Shown here: piece after piece, positions 1-7,715 of the stretch
Position numbering within the stretch: position 1 is the first letter of the stretch
How the letters are laid out: each line of letters begins with the position of its first letter
The notes under the pieces: model-generated
Seen by the model: only the letters and a program-made list of their open reading frames with translations
The model's database searches: none
Told to the model about the DNA's origin: nothing
NCBI GenBank assembly: GCA_963706835.1
Contig: CAVPOB010000015.1
Span: 62,001-126,000 of the forward strand
Direction of reading: 5' to 3'
Origin: CAVXYG01 sp963706835
GTDB lineage: Bacteria > Actinomycetota > Actinomycetes > S36-B12 > GCA-2699445
DNA length: 64,000 nucleotides
Made by a program: the position numbers and the translations under genes

Positions 1-2
1 CG

Positions 3-593
3 CCATGGATCAGGCCCCGGTACGCGCGAACCGAACGCACCTGCGTCGTGCGGGACGGCCTGGCGCTGACCAACGCGGCGGACGCAGCCGTCGACGCCGC
101 CAGCTGGGCGAGGTCGGCCCGGGAGGCCAGCTTCATCCTGGTCAGCGTGGTGCAGCAGCGCTTGGCGACGCCTCAGGAGCTGCTGGAGACCCTGCAGCAG
201 CGGCCGAGGTTGCGTCGCAGCCGGCTCATCGCCGAGGTGGTGGCGGAGACTGCCGGCGGGGCGACATCCATCCCCGAGTTGGACTTCGTCCGGGAGTGCC
301 GGCGCCGAGGTCTGCCGCAGCCCAGGATGCAGGTGCGCCGACGGGACGCGACGGGCGAGGCACGGTGCACCGACGCCGAATTCGCACTGCCGGACGGCGG
401 GCTGCTCATCGTCGAGATCAACGGCCGTGGGCACGAGGCACCGTCCCGCAGCGCCGATGACACGGTGCGCAACAGCGCGCTGGCACGGGCGACGGGCGCC
501 CATTTCCTCCCGGTGCCATCGTGGCAGCTGCGCGCCGATCCGGATCCGGTCTTCGCCGAGATCGCGGCGTGGACGCGCCCGCCGGCATCGTGA
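3..593 (+). CDS. DUF559-type endonuclease-fold protein, 5' end outside window
   Basis: The frame is open to the left edge, so the first residues seen (PWIRPRYARTER) are internal and the in-frame GTG at 48 is probably not the start. The 196 visible residues resemble the C-terminal part of actinobacterial DUF559 proteins: a helical segment (ALTNAADAAVDAASWA), then ELDFVRECRRRGLPQP, then a charged strand with LPDGGLLIVEINGRGHE near residues 120-140. The acidic residues in that strand fit the metal-binding strand of a PD-(D/E)XK/Vsr-like fold. Related proteins often pair this fold with an N-terminal winged helix like AbiEi, but that part is not visible here. No substrate can be named. The domain call is moderately sure; the function is not known. 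Confidence 0.6.
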   Translation, partial: PWIRPRYARTERTCVVRDGLALTNAADAAVDAASWARSAREASFILVSVVQQRLATPQELLETLQQRPRLRRSRLIAEVVAETAGGATSIPELDFVRECRRRGLPQPRMQVRRRDATGEARCTDAEFALPDGGLLIVEINGRGHEAPSRSADDTVRNSALARATGAHFLPVPSWQLRADPDPVFAEIAAWTRPPAS

Positions 594-602
594 CAGCGCG
601 CA

Positions 603-1001
603 TCATCCGGAGCCGTCGTAAGCCTCGACGGCCCACCGCGCCACCTCGTCGTCCACCTCATCGATGGATCGCACCTCCAGGTGGTGCAGGAAGCGGCCGG
701 GGCGCACCTGCACCACCTGCTTCCACCGAGGCGAGTCATCACGCCGGGACAGGTCGAAGGACAGCACCACTTCTGCGCCGCGCTCCCCCAACCAGCGCCG
801 GGGGCTCCACAGGAACGCGAAGCCGCGGCGGCGGGCCCACCCCAGCTGCGTGGCCGCCACCCGAAGCTCAGCCCCGCCCTGCTCCTGGACGATCTGCGCC
901 ACGCGCTGGAACACCGCCAGGCCCAACTCGTCGCTGGACAGCCATTCCTCGGCATCGGCCGCTGAGGCGAACCGCTCGGCGACCATCAGGGCAGCCGCCA
1001 A
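603..1001 (-). CDS. DUF5655 domain protein
   Basis: A 132-residue soluble protein of unknown function. The second half carries the DUF5655 pattern: a strand-rich core with FLWSPRRWLGERGAEVVL, then DDSPRWKQVVQVRPGRFLHHLEV, then an acidic helix (DEVDDEVARWAVEAYDG) at the C terminus. The first 40 residues are helical (FASAADAEEWLSSDELGLAVF). It lies directly downstream of ung on the same strand and the two genes overlap by 16 bp, so they are probably cotranscribed and translationally coupled. The pairing with a uracil-DNA glycosylase does not reveal a role. The length is complete for a single-domain member. Confidence 0.8.
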   Translation of the reverse strand: MAAALMVAERFASAADAEEWLSSDELGLAVFQRVAQIVQEQGGAELRVAATQLGWARRRGFAFLWSPRRWLGERGAEVVLSFDLSRRDDSPRWKQVVQVRPGRFLHHLEVRSIDEVDDEVARWAVEAYDGSG

Positions 1002-1663
1002 TCCACCGGCTCCGCCCCCGCGGCCACCAGCGCCTCATTGGCACGGCTGAAGGGCCGGGAACCGAAGAATCCGCGTGAAGCCGACAGCGGCGAGGGATGG
1101 GGGCTGCTCAGACACTCGACCCCGCCGGCCCGCAGCGACGGCTCCAGCGTTTGCGCGTGGCGCCCCCACAGAATCGCCACCAGGGGGGCCCCGCGGGACG
1201 CCAGCACCTCGATCGCGTGCCCGGTCACCGCCTCCCAGCCCTTGCCGCGGTGGCTGGCCGGCTTGCCGGGCTGCACCGTCAGCACTCGGTTCAGCAGCAT
1301 CACGCCGTGCTCGGCCCACGGCCGAAGGTCGCCGGAACCGGGGGGATCCACTCCCAGATCGGCGACCAACTCGCGGTAGATGTTGACCAGGCTGCCCGGC
1401 AGCGGTCGGACATCCGGGGCCACCGCGAAGGAGAGCCCGATGGGATGGCCCGGCGTGGGATACGGATCCTGGCCCACGATGAGGACCCGCACCTGCTGCA
1501 TGGGGTACCCGAAGGCCCGCAGCACATCGCTGCCAGCCGGGAGGTAGCCGCGGCCCGCGGTGTTCTCGGCGCGCAGGAAGTCGCCCATCGCGGCGATGCG
1601 CTCGGCCATCGGCGCCATCGCCTCGGCCCAGTCCGGTGCCATCAGATCTGCCAGCGGTGCCAC
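986..1663 (-). CDS. ung: uracil-DNA glycosylase, family 1
   Basis: This enzyme removes uracil from DNA as the first step of base-excision repair in the cytoplasm. The 225-residue length is normal. The catalytic water-activating motif GQDPYPTPGHP is at residues 64-74, with Asp66 as the general base, and the uracil-binding stretch GLSFA follows. The C-terminal DNA-intercalation loop with its catalytic His reads SPHPSPLSASRGFFGSRPF. The usual GQDPYH has Pro in place of His, a variant that I recall from actinobacterial Ung. The start was chosen as the ATG opening MAPLADLMAPDW. The gene overlaps the downstream DUF5655 gene by 16 bp. Confidence 0.95.
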   Translation of the reverse strand: MAPLADLMAPDWAEAMAPMAERIAAMGDFLRAENTAGRGYLPAGSDVLRAFGYPMQQVRVLIVGQDPYPTPGHPIGLSFAVAPDVRPLPGSLVNIYRELVADLGVDPPGSGDLRPWAEHGVMLLNRVLTVQPGKPASHRGKGWEAVTGHAIEVLASRGAPLVAILWGRHAQTLEPSLRAGGVECLSSPHPSPLSASRGFFGSRPFSRANEALVAAGAEPVDWRLP

Positions 1664-1710
1664 CCGTCGACCCTACCCAGGGCTCCCATCGGCCCCGCAG
1701 CGGCGTTACC

Positions 1711-2477
1711 GTGCGAAGGGTGACCGATGGACCGCAGGGACGGGACAACCCGGCGATCGGGATCGACGGCTACCCGGACGCCGCGGTGACCCCGCTCCAG
1801 GCCGGGCTGCGCGCCGCCGACATCCCCGCCCGGCCGCCGCTTCCGGACGCCGCCGCAGCGGACGACCTCCCACTGGTCCCGGCCGATCCGCCGGACCAGG
1901 ACGAGCCACTGATTCCGCTGACGCACCTGCCACGGGTGAGGGACCTGGCGACCTACCATGCGGCCGGATGGCCCGGATGCGATCGCGCAGGGTCACGCCC
2001 GCTCCGGGGCGGTGTCCCGTCTGGTCGCGGCCGCCCACCTGCTCCCGGACGGTTTCGGCTTCGCCGTCTTCGACGCCTGGCGGCCGCTGTCGCTGCAGCG
2101 TCGCATCTTCGGTCACTTCTACGGCCGGCAGTCCCAGCTTGAGCGCGGCTTCGTGAGCGCTCCCTCCCCCTCCCCGGCGACCCCGCCCCCGCACCTCACC
2201 GGCGGCACCTTCGACCTGACCCTGACCTGGCAGGGACAGCCCTTGGCGCTGGGTACCGCCTTCGACGAGTTCACCGTCCGGGCGCACACCCGGGCGCTGG
2301 AACACGAGGAGTCGCTGGAGCGCGGACTGCGGCGGCTCATGGTCGTCGGCGCTGCTGCGCGTCGGGTTCGTGACCTACGCCTCGGAGTGGTGGCACGTGG
2401 AGTACGGCACGCGACGCTGGGCCGCGCAGTGGATGACCGTCCCGCGCTACGGCGTGGCGAGCCTGGATCCGGAGTAG
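1711..2477 (+). CDS. VanX/DdpX-type D-alanyl-D-alanine dipeptidase, frame interrupted twice
   Basis: All active-site motifs of the M15D dipeptidase family are present, but in three successive reading frames. Frame one (GTG at 1711 or 1720) gives IGIDGYPDAAVTPLQAGL through ATYHAAGWPG. Frame two, from about 1970, gives SRLVAAAHLLPDGFGF, the substrate-binding FDAWRPLSLQRR, and the zinc ligands in PPHLTGGTFDLTLT. Frame three, from about 2340, gives the last zinc and catalytic motif SEWWHVEYG and ends at the TAG at 2475. The intact family motifs in every piece suggest two indels, around 1960-1985 and 2335-2345, rather than a decayed gene. The family cleaves D-Ala-D-Ala in cell-wall turnover or glycopeptide resistance. 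No vanHA genes are adjacent, so a turnover role is more likely. A kinase gene starts 3 bp downstream. Confidence 0.72.
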
Positions 2478-2480
2478 CAG

Positions 2481-3387
2481 ATGCGCAACGTGGACGTCGT
2501 CGTGGTGGGCAATGCGGGCCTGGACACCGAGGTGTTCCTGCCGCCAGGACAGCATCGACCTGTCGCTGGACAGCCAGTTCACGACCAACCGGGACGTCGT
2601 CGGGCAGGCTGGCGCCTACGCCGCCCGCGGCTTCGCCAGGCTGGGTCGCTCGACCCGGTACTTCGGCGCGCTCGGCGACGATGCGGCGGGCACCCTGGTC
2701 CGCCGAGCGCTGGCCGGGGACGGCGTGCTGCTGGATCTGGTGTTCGCCGATCCGCATGGCACCGCCCGCAGCGTCAACCTGATGACGCCGGACGGTCGGC
2801 GGCGCGCCTTCTACGACGGCCGCGGTCACATGACGCAGATCGTCCCGGACGGGCTGATCCCCCTGGCCCTGCAGGATGTGCCGCTGGCGCACGTCCACCT
2901 GGCGAACTGGGCTCGGGGGGCCCTGCTGCCCAGCATCGGCACCATCGCGGTCGATCTGCAGGACGTGCGCGACCTCGACGATGAGTACCGTGCCGACTTC
3001 GTTGCCGCCGCGGACATCGTCTTCATGTCCGGCGCCCACCTGGTCGATCCCGAAGCAGCGGCACGCGAGATGGTGCGGCGGGGCCAGGTGCAGGCGGTGG
3101 TGGTGGGGCTGGGAAGGGCGGGCGCGCTGGCGGTTGCCCGCGGCGATGAGGTGCGCCGCTTCCCCGTGCCGCCGCTGGACCTGCCGATCGTGGACACCAA
3201 CGGCGCCGGTGACAGTCTGGCGGTGGGGTTCCTGGACGCCTACGTCTTGGACGGCACCGACCTGGCCGAGGCGGTGCTGCGCGGCCAGATCGCCGCCCGC
3301 TGGGCCTGCACCGAGCCCGGCAGCGACCACCTGATCACCCGGGAGCACCTGCTGGAATTGACGGCTGCGTCTCGCGCCGGGCAATAG
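2481..3387 (+). CDS. PfkB-family carbohydrate kinase, one frameshift near the 5' end
   Basis: This is an ATP-dependent kinase of the ribokinase/PfkB fold. The ATG at 2481 begins MRNVDVVVVGNAGLDTEVFL. The frame then shifts near 2545-2550 to the long frame with IDLSLDSQFTTNRDVVGQAG, whose GQAG matches the N-terminal sugar-binding GG motif. The signature DTNGAGDSLAVGFLDAY near the C terminus holds the catalytic Asp and the anion hole. The total length of about 300 residues is typical. The substrate cannot be read from sequence. It starts 3 bp after the dipeptidase stop, so the two form one transcription unit. The frameshift falls in a stretch with two others within 600 bp. Confidence 0.8.
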
Positions 3388-3406
3388 GAAGCGACACACT
3401 GCGGGT

Positions 3407-3847
3407 ATGGATCCCGAGGCGCTCGCCCGTCGATCGCTGCAGGCCGACGGCGGCTTCTGCGTGACCGCGGGCACGGTCGTGCTGGTCGCCCGCAAGACGG
3501 CTGCGCAGGCACTGGGCCTGCCGGTGCCCCTCGTCGTGGCCGCTGGCGGCGCGACGACGATGTGGGGAGGCGGGTTGCTGCTGGCCAGCGGCATGCCGGA
3601 CTGGCGCACCCCGACGGCGACCGCTGCGGCGGTCAACACCGTGGCCGCCGATGGACTCGGGCTGCTGGCGCTGGTTCGCGGACGCGGCGGCCCCCGGACC
3701 GGCACGCTGCTGCTGGCCGGGGCTGTTGGCGCGTTCGGGCTGGTCCAGGGCTACGCCTGGTGGCGGAGCCGCGGGCAGGATCAGCGGGGGCCGACCGATG
3801 ATGCGCCGGTGGCCTCGCCGAGCACCTCGCCGGGGCTGCCGTCGTAG
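3407..3847 (+). CDS. small integral membrane protein, unknown function
   Basis: A 146-residue protein that I do not recognise. It has four likely transmembrane segments: around residues 16-30 (GFCVTAGTVVLVARK), 38-60 (VPLVVAAGGATTMWGGGLLLA), 68-85 (TATAAAVNTVAADGLGLLAL) and 95-115 (TLLLAGAVGAFGLVQGYAWW). A polar Pro/Ser-rich tail follows. The ATG lies 19 bp after the kinase stop on the same strand, so it may belong to the same transcript. Its last 67 bp overlap the 3' end of the DUF2807 gene on the opposite strand. The final residues may be an extension caused by a missing stop. Confidence 0.6.
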   Translation: MDPEALARRSLQADGGFCVTAGTVVLVARKTAAQALGLPVPLVVAAGGATTMWGGGLLLASGMPDWRTPTATAAAVNTVAADGLGLLALVRGRGGPRTGTLLLAGAVGAFGLVQGYAWWRSRGQDQRGPTDDAPVASPSTSPGLPS

Positions 3848-4498
3848 CGGATCGTGGATGCCCCCGACGCTGCGGCGTCCAACGATGTCGTGACGCTCAC
3901 CGCCACGGTGCTGGCCCCCTCGGCGACCACCGTCGCCTCGCTGGCCGTCAGCCCGAACAGGTGCAGTGTGGACGCGCCCAGCGCCTGCGCCTGCAGCGAT
4001 GAGGCCGTACCGGTCATGGTGATCGTGCTGGCACCCTCTGCTGAGACTTCCAGCGCATCTGCCACGACCGGCATCGCCACGGTGCTGGCGCCCTGGACCT
4101 CGACGGTGAGGGCCGAGGCGCTGAGGGTCTCCTCCGCGCGCACGGTCGATGCCCCGCGCACCCTCACCTCGGCCAGCTCCTGAGCCGGCAACGTGACATC
4201 GGCCTCCAGGGTGGCGCTGCTGACCGAGCCGTCAAGGCTGAGCACGAGGGTGCCGCGGGAGACCTCGGCCCGCACCCGATCCAGGACGTTGTCGTCGGCG
4301 CGCACCTGCAATGCCGTAGTCCCCCGGCGCCAGGCGCACAACGAAGGCCGACTCCACCGACAGCGCCTCGAACGGTTCGATCGGCGGCGTGCTGGCGGTG
4401 ATGTCACCAGATCCGACGACTGGGGCGGAGCAGGCCGCCAGCGTCGCCGCAGCAACCGCCAGAGCCAACCCCGCCAATCGCGGCATGGCCGCCACCAC
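3781..4498 (-). CDS. DUF2807 (head GIN domain) lipoprotein, one frameshift
   Basis: A predicted secreted lipoprotein. The N-terminal frame begins at 4498 with MVAAMPRLAGLALAVAAATLAACSAP, a lipoprotein signal with lipobox LAAC, and runs to SAFVVRLAPGD. The rest (TALQVRADDNVLDRV onward) continues in another frame; the switch is at the CCCCC run at 4320-4324. The mature part is a right-handed beta-solenoid of the DUF2807 type, with repeated GAST/GASTV turns (RGASTV, QGASTV, EGASTI, LGASTL, EGASTV, SGASTI, TGASSV) about every 18-22 residues. The molecular function of the family is not established. Its 3' end overlaps the end of the convergent membrane-protein gene by 67 bp. Confidence 0.78.
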
Positions 4499-4546
4499 CT
4501 TCCGCTGCCGAGGATCGCGGCCGCCGAGATGCGGCGGCTAGGGCCA

Positions 4547-6196
4547 TCAGGCCCCCAGCGCAGCCGACACCACGTCGCGGGCCTCCGCCTGGATGCGGGC
4601 CAGATGGTCGGCGTCCTCGAACGACTCCGCGTAGATCTTGTAGACGTTCTCCGTCCCCGAGGGCCGCGCGGCGAACCAGCCGCGGTCGGTGGTGACCTTC
4701 AGCCCTCCGATCGGGGCATCGTTGCCGGGGGCCCGGGTCAGCTTCGCCGTGATCGGGTCGCCCGCCAGTTCGACCGCGGTCACCTGCTCCGGGGACAGGC
4801 TCTTCAGGACCGCCTTCTGCTCCGGCGAGGCGGGGGCATCCACGCGGGCGTAGAGCGGAGCGCCGTACTGGTCGGTGAGGGCGGCGTAGTGCTGCGACGG
4901 CGACCGACCAGTGACCGCCTGGATCTCGGAGGCCAGCAGGGCCAGGATGATGCCGTCCTTGTCGGTGGTCCACACCGATCCGTCGAGGCGCAGGAACGAG
5001 GCGCCGGCGCTCTCCTCGCCGCCGAAGGCGATGGAGCCGTCGAGCAGTCCGGGCACGAACCACTTGAACCCGACCGGCACCTCCACCAGTCGCCGGTCCA
5101 GGCTCGCGGCCACCCGGTCGATCATCGAGGAGGACACCAGCGTCTTGCCGATTGCGGCGTCGGCGGGCCACCCGGGCCGGTGGGCGAACAGGTAGTGGAT
5201 GGCCACCGAGAGGTAGTGGTTGGGGTTCATCAGCCCGGCGTCCGGGGTGACGATGCCGTGTCGGTCGCTGTCGGCATCGTTGCCGGTCGCGATGTCGTAG
5301 CGCGTCCGGTTGGCGATGAGTGAGGCCATCGCGTTCGGCGAGGAGCAGTCCATCCGGATCTTGCCGTCGGTATCGAGCGTCATGAACGCCCACTGCGGGT
5401 CCACCGACGGGTTGACGACGCTCAGATCGAGGCCGTACCGATCGCCGATCTCCGGCCAGTAGGCGACATTGGCCCCGCCCATCGGGTCGGCCCCGATGCG
5501 GATCCCCGCCTCCCGGATCGCCGCAAGGTCCACCACGTTGGGCAAGTCGGCCACGTAGCGGTCGAGGAAGTCGTAGGGCACGGTGTCGGTGGCGCTGCGG
5601 GCGCGCTCCAACGGGATCCGGCGCACCCCGTTGAGGCCGTTGCGCAGATAGTCGTTGGCCTGGTTCTGGATCCATCCGGTGATGTCGGCCCCCGCCGGAC
5701 CGCCGTCGGGCGGGTTGTACTTGAACCCGCCGTCGCGCGGGGGGTTGTGCGAGGGCGTGACGACGATCCCGTCGGCCCGGGCGGGATCGTCGAGGCTCAG
5801 GCCGTTGTTGGCGCGCAGAATGGCGTGCGACACCGCGGGGGTGGGGGTGAAGCCGTCGCGGCTGTCGATCATCACGGTGACACCGTTGGCGGCCAGCACC
5901 TCCAAGGCCGTCTCCCAGGCCGGCAGGCTCAGCGCATGCGGGTCCCGACCGATGAACAGCGGCCCGCGGATGCCGGCGCCGGCCCGGTAGTCGCAGATCG
6001 CCTGGGTCGTGGCAGCGATGTGATCGTCGTTGAAGGCGCCGTCCAGGCTGGACCCCCGGTGGCCGGAGGTGCCGAACGCCACCTGCTGCGCCGCCACCGA
6101 CACATCCGGGTGGATGTCGTGGTAGGCCCGCAGCAGGGCATCGATGTCAACGAGGTCTTCGGGGAGTGCGACCGTCCCGGCGCGAGCATGTGCCAT
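4547..6196 (-). CDS. pgm: phosphoglucomutase, alpha-D-glucose specific
   Basis: This enzyme interconverts glucose 1-phosphate and glucose 6-phosphate in the cytoplasm, feeding glycogen, trehalose and cell-wall sugar nucleotide synthesis. The 549-residue length and order of motifs fit the bacterial Pgm type: FGTSGHRG near residue 42, the phosphoserine loop VVTPSHNPP, the magnesium loop GNDADSDRHG, the sugar-binding loop FGGEESAG, and the phosphate-binding RPSGTENVYKIY near the C terminus. The start is the ATG of MAHARAGTVALPED; the frame remains open upstream but without homology. The gene stands alone, with about 480 bp of noncoding sequence upstream. Confidence 0.95.
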   Translation of the reverse strand: MAHARAGTVALPEDLVDIDALLRAYHDIHPDVSVAAQQVAFGTSGHRGSSLDGAFNDDHIAATTQAICDYRAGAGIRGPLFIGRDPHALSLPAWETALEVLAANGVTVMIDSRDGFTPTPAVSHAILRANNGLSLDDPARADGIVVTPSHNPPRDGGFKYNPPDGGPAGADITGWIQNQANDYLRNGLNGVRRIPLERARSATDTVPYDFLDRYVADLPNVVDLAAIREAGIRIGADPMGGANVAYWPEIGDRYGLDLSVVNPSVDPQWAFMTLDTDGKIRMDCSSPNAMASLIANRTRYDIATGNDADSDRHGIVTPDAGLMNPNHYLSVAIHYLFAHRPGWPADAAIGKTLVSSSMIDRVAASLDRRLVEVPVGFKWFVPGLLDGSIAFGGEESAGASFLRLDGSVWTTDKDGIILALLASEIQAVTGRSPSQHYAALTDQYGAPLYARVDAPASPEQKAVLKSLSPEQVTAVELAGDPITAKLTRAPGNDAPIGGLKVTTDRGWFAARPSGTENVYKIYAESFEDADHLARIQAEARDVVSAALGA

Positions 6197-6678
6197 GGTC
6201 CGATCCTGTCGCTCCGCCTCGCACGTGGGCAACTGCACGGCCGAGCAATCTGACGGCCGAGCAATCTGGCAGCCGAGCGCAGGCCGCGGCGGGCGCGGAC
6301 CGGCAACCAGCAACGCCGCTACTCGTAGGCCCCGGCCGAATACGTCAACTCGTCGCTGTGGCTGTAGATCTCCAGTGCAGTGTTCGCGCAGGGTCCGACA
6401 TCGGGGCCGGGCCGGGTGCGGGCGCCGCCGCGAGCGGATGCCGGCACCGCAGTCTCGCGGCGGGAGGCGGCGCCCCGACACGACCCTGCGCTGGGTCCCG
6501 TCCTGGTCGGCACCGTGACCGGGCGGCCCGACGACACGGCGGCCGGAGCGGCCGGCGCCGGGGGTACCGAAACCGATGCTCCCGGGCAACGTTCGGCCCT
6601 ACACAGGTCGACCAGAGACCGACACCGTGGGACGGGTAGCGCCGGCGTGCCGGGGCGCGCCGAGAACGGGAGGGACCG
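6197..6678. other. intergenic region between pgm and the methyltransferase gene
   Basis: These 482 bp separate two divergent genes and probably hold both promoters. No convincing coding frame, RNA gene or sharp palindrome was seen. The only distinct structure is the short tandem repeat at 6237-6278. The sequence becomes very G+C-rich toward the methyltransferase start, and the GGGAGGG at 6670-6676 sits just ahead of its ATG. Confidence 0.5.
6237..6278. repeat. 16-bp direct tandem repeat, 2 full copies and a part
   Basis: The 16-mer ACGGCCGAGCAATCTG occurs at 6237-6252 and again without a gap at 6253-6268. A shortened, changed third copy (GCAGCCGAGC) follows. The array lies about 40-80 bp upstream of the pgm start, where it could fall in that gene's promoter or leader, but nothing shows a function. 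Confidence 0.75.
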
Positions 6679-7614
6679 ATGAGGCCCACGCGCGCAGCAC
6701 TGCTCGGTGCGGGTGCCGCCGGGGTGGCCCTCGGCGCCGCAATGGCGGTCCGCGGCTGCTGCGGAGCCGGTCGGCAGGCCGGGGATGCCCGCCCTGATGC
6801 CGCATGGCCGCCGGGCAGCGACGAACTCCTGGCCTGCCCCACCTGCCGGGGATCGCTGCAGTGGGACCACGGCCCCGCGCACTGGTGGTGCCCCACCTGC
6901 TGCCGGGGCTACCCGGTGCGGGACGGGATCGCGCACTTCCTCGAAGTGGACGAACTCGGTCCGATGGACCGCCGGTTCGCGCACCTCTACGACGGGTTCT
7001 CCTGGGTGTACCCGGCCTTCTCCCGGGCAGGGTTCGCCATGATCGGCATGACCGAGGCCCGCGGGCGCCGCGAGGTGCTCGACCGGCTCGACCCCGGGGG
7101 TGGGCGGGTGCTGGAGGTCTCCGCCGGGCCGGGATCCAACCTGCCGTACTTGGTGAGCCGGTCCGATGTCGGCGAAGTTCACGCGCTGGACATCTCGATC
7201 GGGCAGTTGCGGCGCGCCCGCGCGATGGTCCGCCGGCACGGCTGGCGGGTCCCGCTCTACCTGGCCAGCGGCGAGGCGCTGCCTTTCGCCGACGACGTGT
7301 TCGACGCGGTGCTTCACATCGGCGGCATCAACTTCTTCGACGACAAGGCCCGGGCGCTGGCCGAAATGGCGCGGGTGGCCAAGCCCGGCGCCCGCGTCGT
7401 GGTCGTCGATGAGCAGGAGCGCGCGGCCCGGGGGTACGAGCGCACCTTGCCCGGCTTCGCATCGTCCTTCGACGGCGAGCGGGCCCCAGTGAGCGCGCCG
7501 GTCGCCGACCTGCCGGCGGACGTCGAGCAGATCAGCGTCACTGAAGTCTGGCGCGGCTGGTTCTACTGCCTGGAATTCGTCGCCGCTGCCAGCACTGCGC
7601 GGCAAAGGTCGTGA
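6679..7614 (+). CDS. class I SAM-dependent methyltransferase with zinc ribbon and N-terminal membrane segment
   Basis: A 311-residue protein. Residues 6-27 (AALLGAGAAGVALGAAMAV) form a signal-anchor-like hydrophobic stretch. Residues 50-80 hold a Trm112-like zinc ribbon with two CPTC pairs (LACPTCRGSL and WCPTCCRGYPV). The methyltransferase domain follows: motif I is VLEVSAGPGSNLPY, the acidic loop is VHALDISIGQLRRAR, and motif IV lies in FDAVLHIGGINFF. The glycine-rich motif I matches the UbiE/Methyltransf_11 group, whose members modify quinones and many small molecules; the substrate is not readable. The ATG at 6679 follows a GGGAGGG ribosome site. Confidence 0.83.
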   Translation: MRPTRAALLGAGAAGVALGAAMAVRGCCGAGRQAGDARPDAAWPPGSDELLACPTCRGSLQWDHGPAHWWCPTCCRGYPVRDGIAHFLEVDELGPMDRRFAHLYDGFSWVYPAFSRAGFAMIGMTEARGRREVLDRLDPGGGRVLEVSAGPGSNLPYLVSRSDVGEVHALDISIGQLRRARAMVRRHGWRVPLYLASGEALPFADDVFDAVLHIGGINFFDDKARALAEMARVAKPGARVVVVDEQERAARGYERTLPGFASSFDGERAPVSAPVADLPADVEQISVTEVWRGWFYCLEFVAAASTARQRS

Positions 7615-7715
7615 TGAGCAGCGGGCACCGGTTCGGGGTGCGGCGGCCCATCAGAACGCAGCCGCGCCTGGGCGAGGCTCAGCACGGGGGTCGGTGTCGC
7701 GCCTACGATGGCCGC

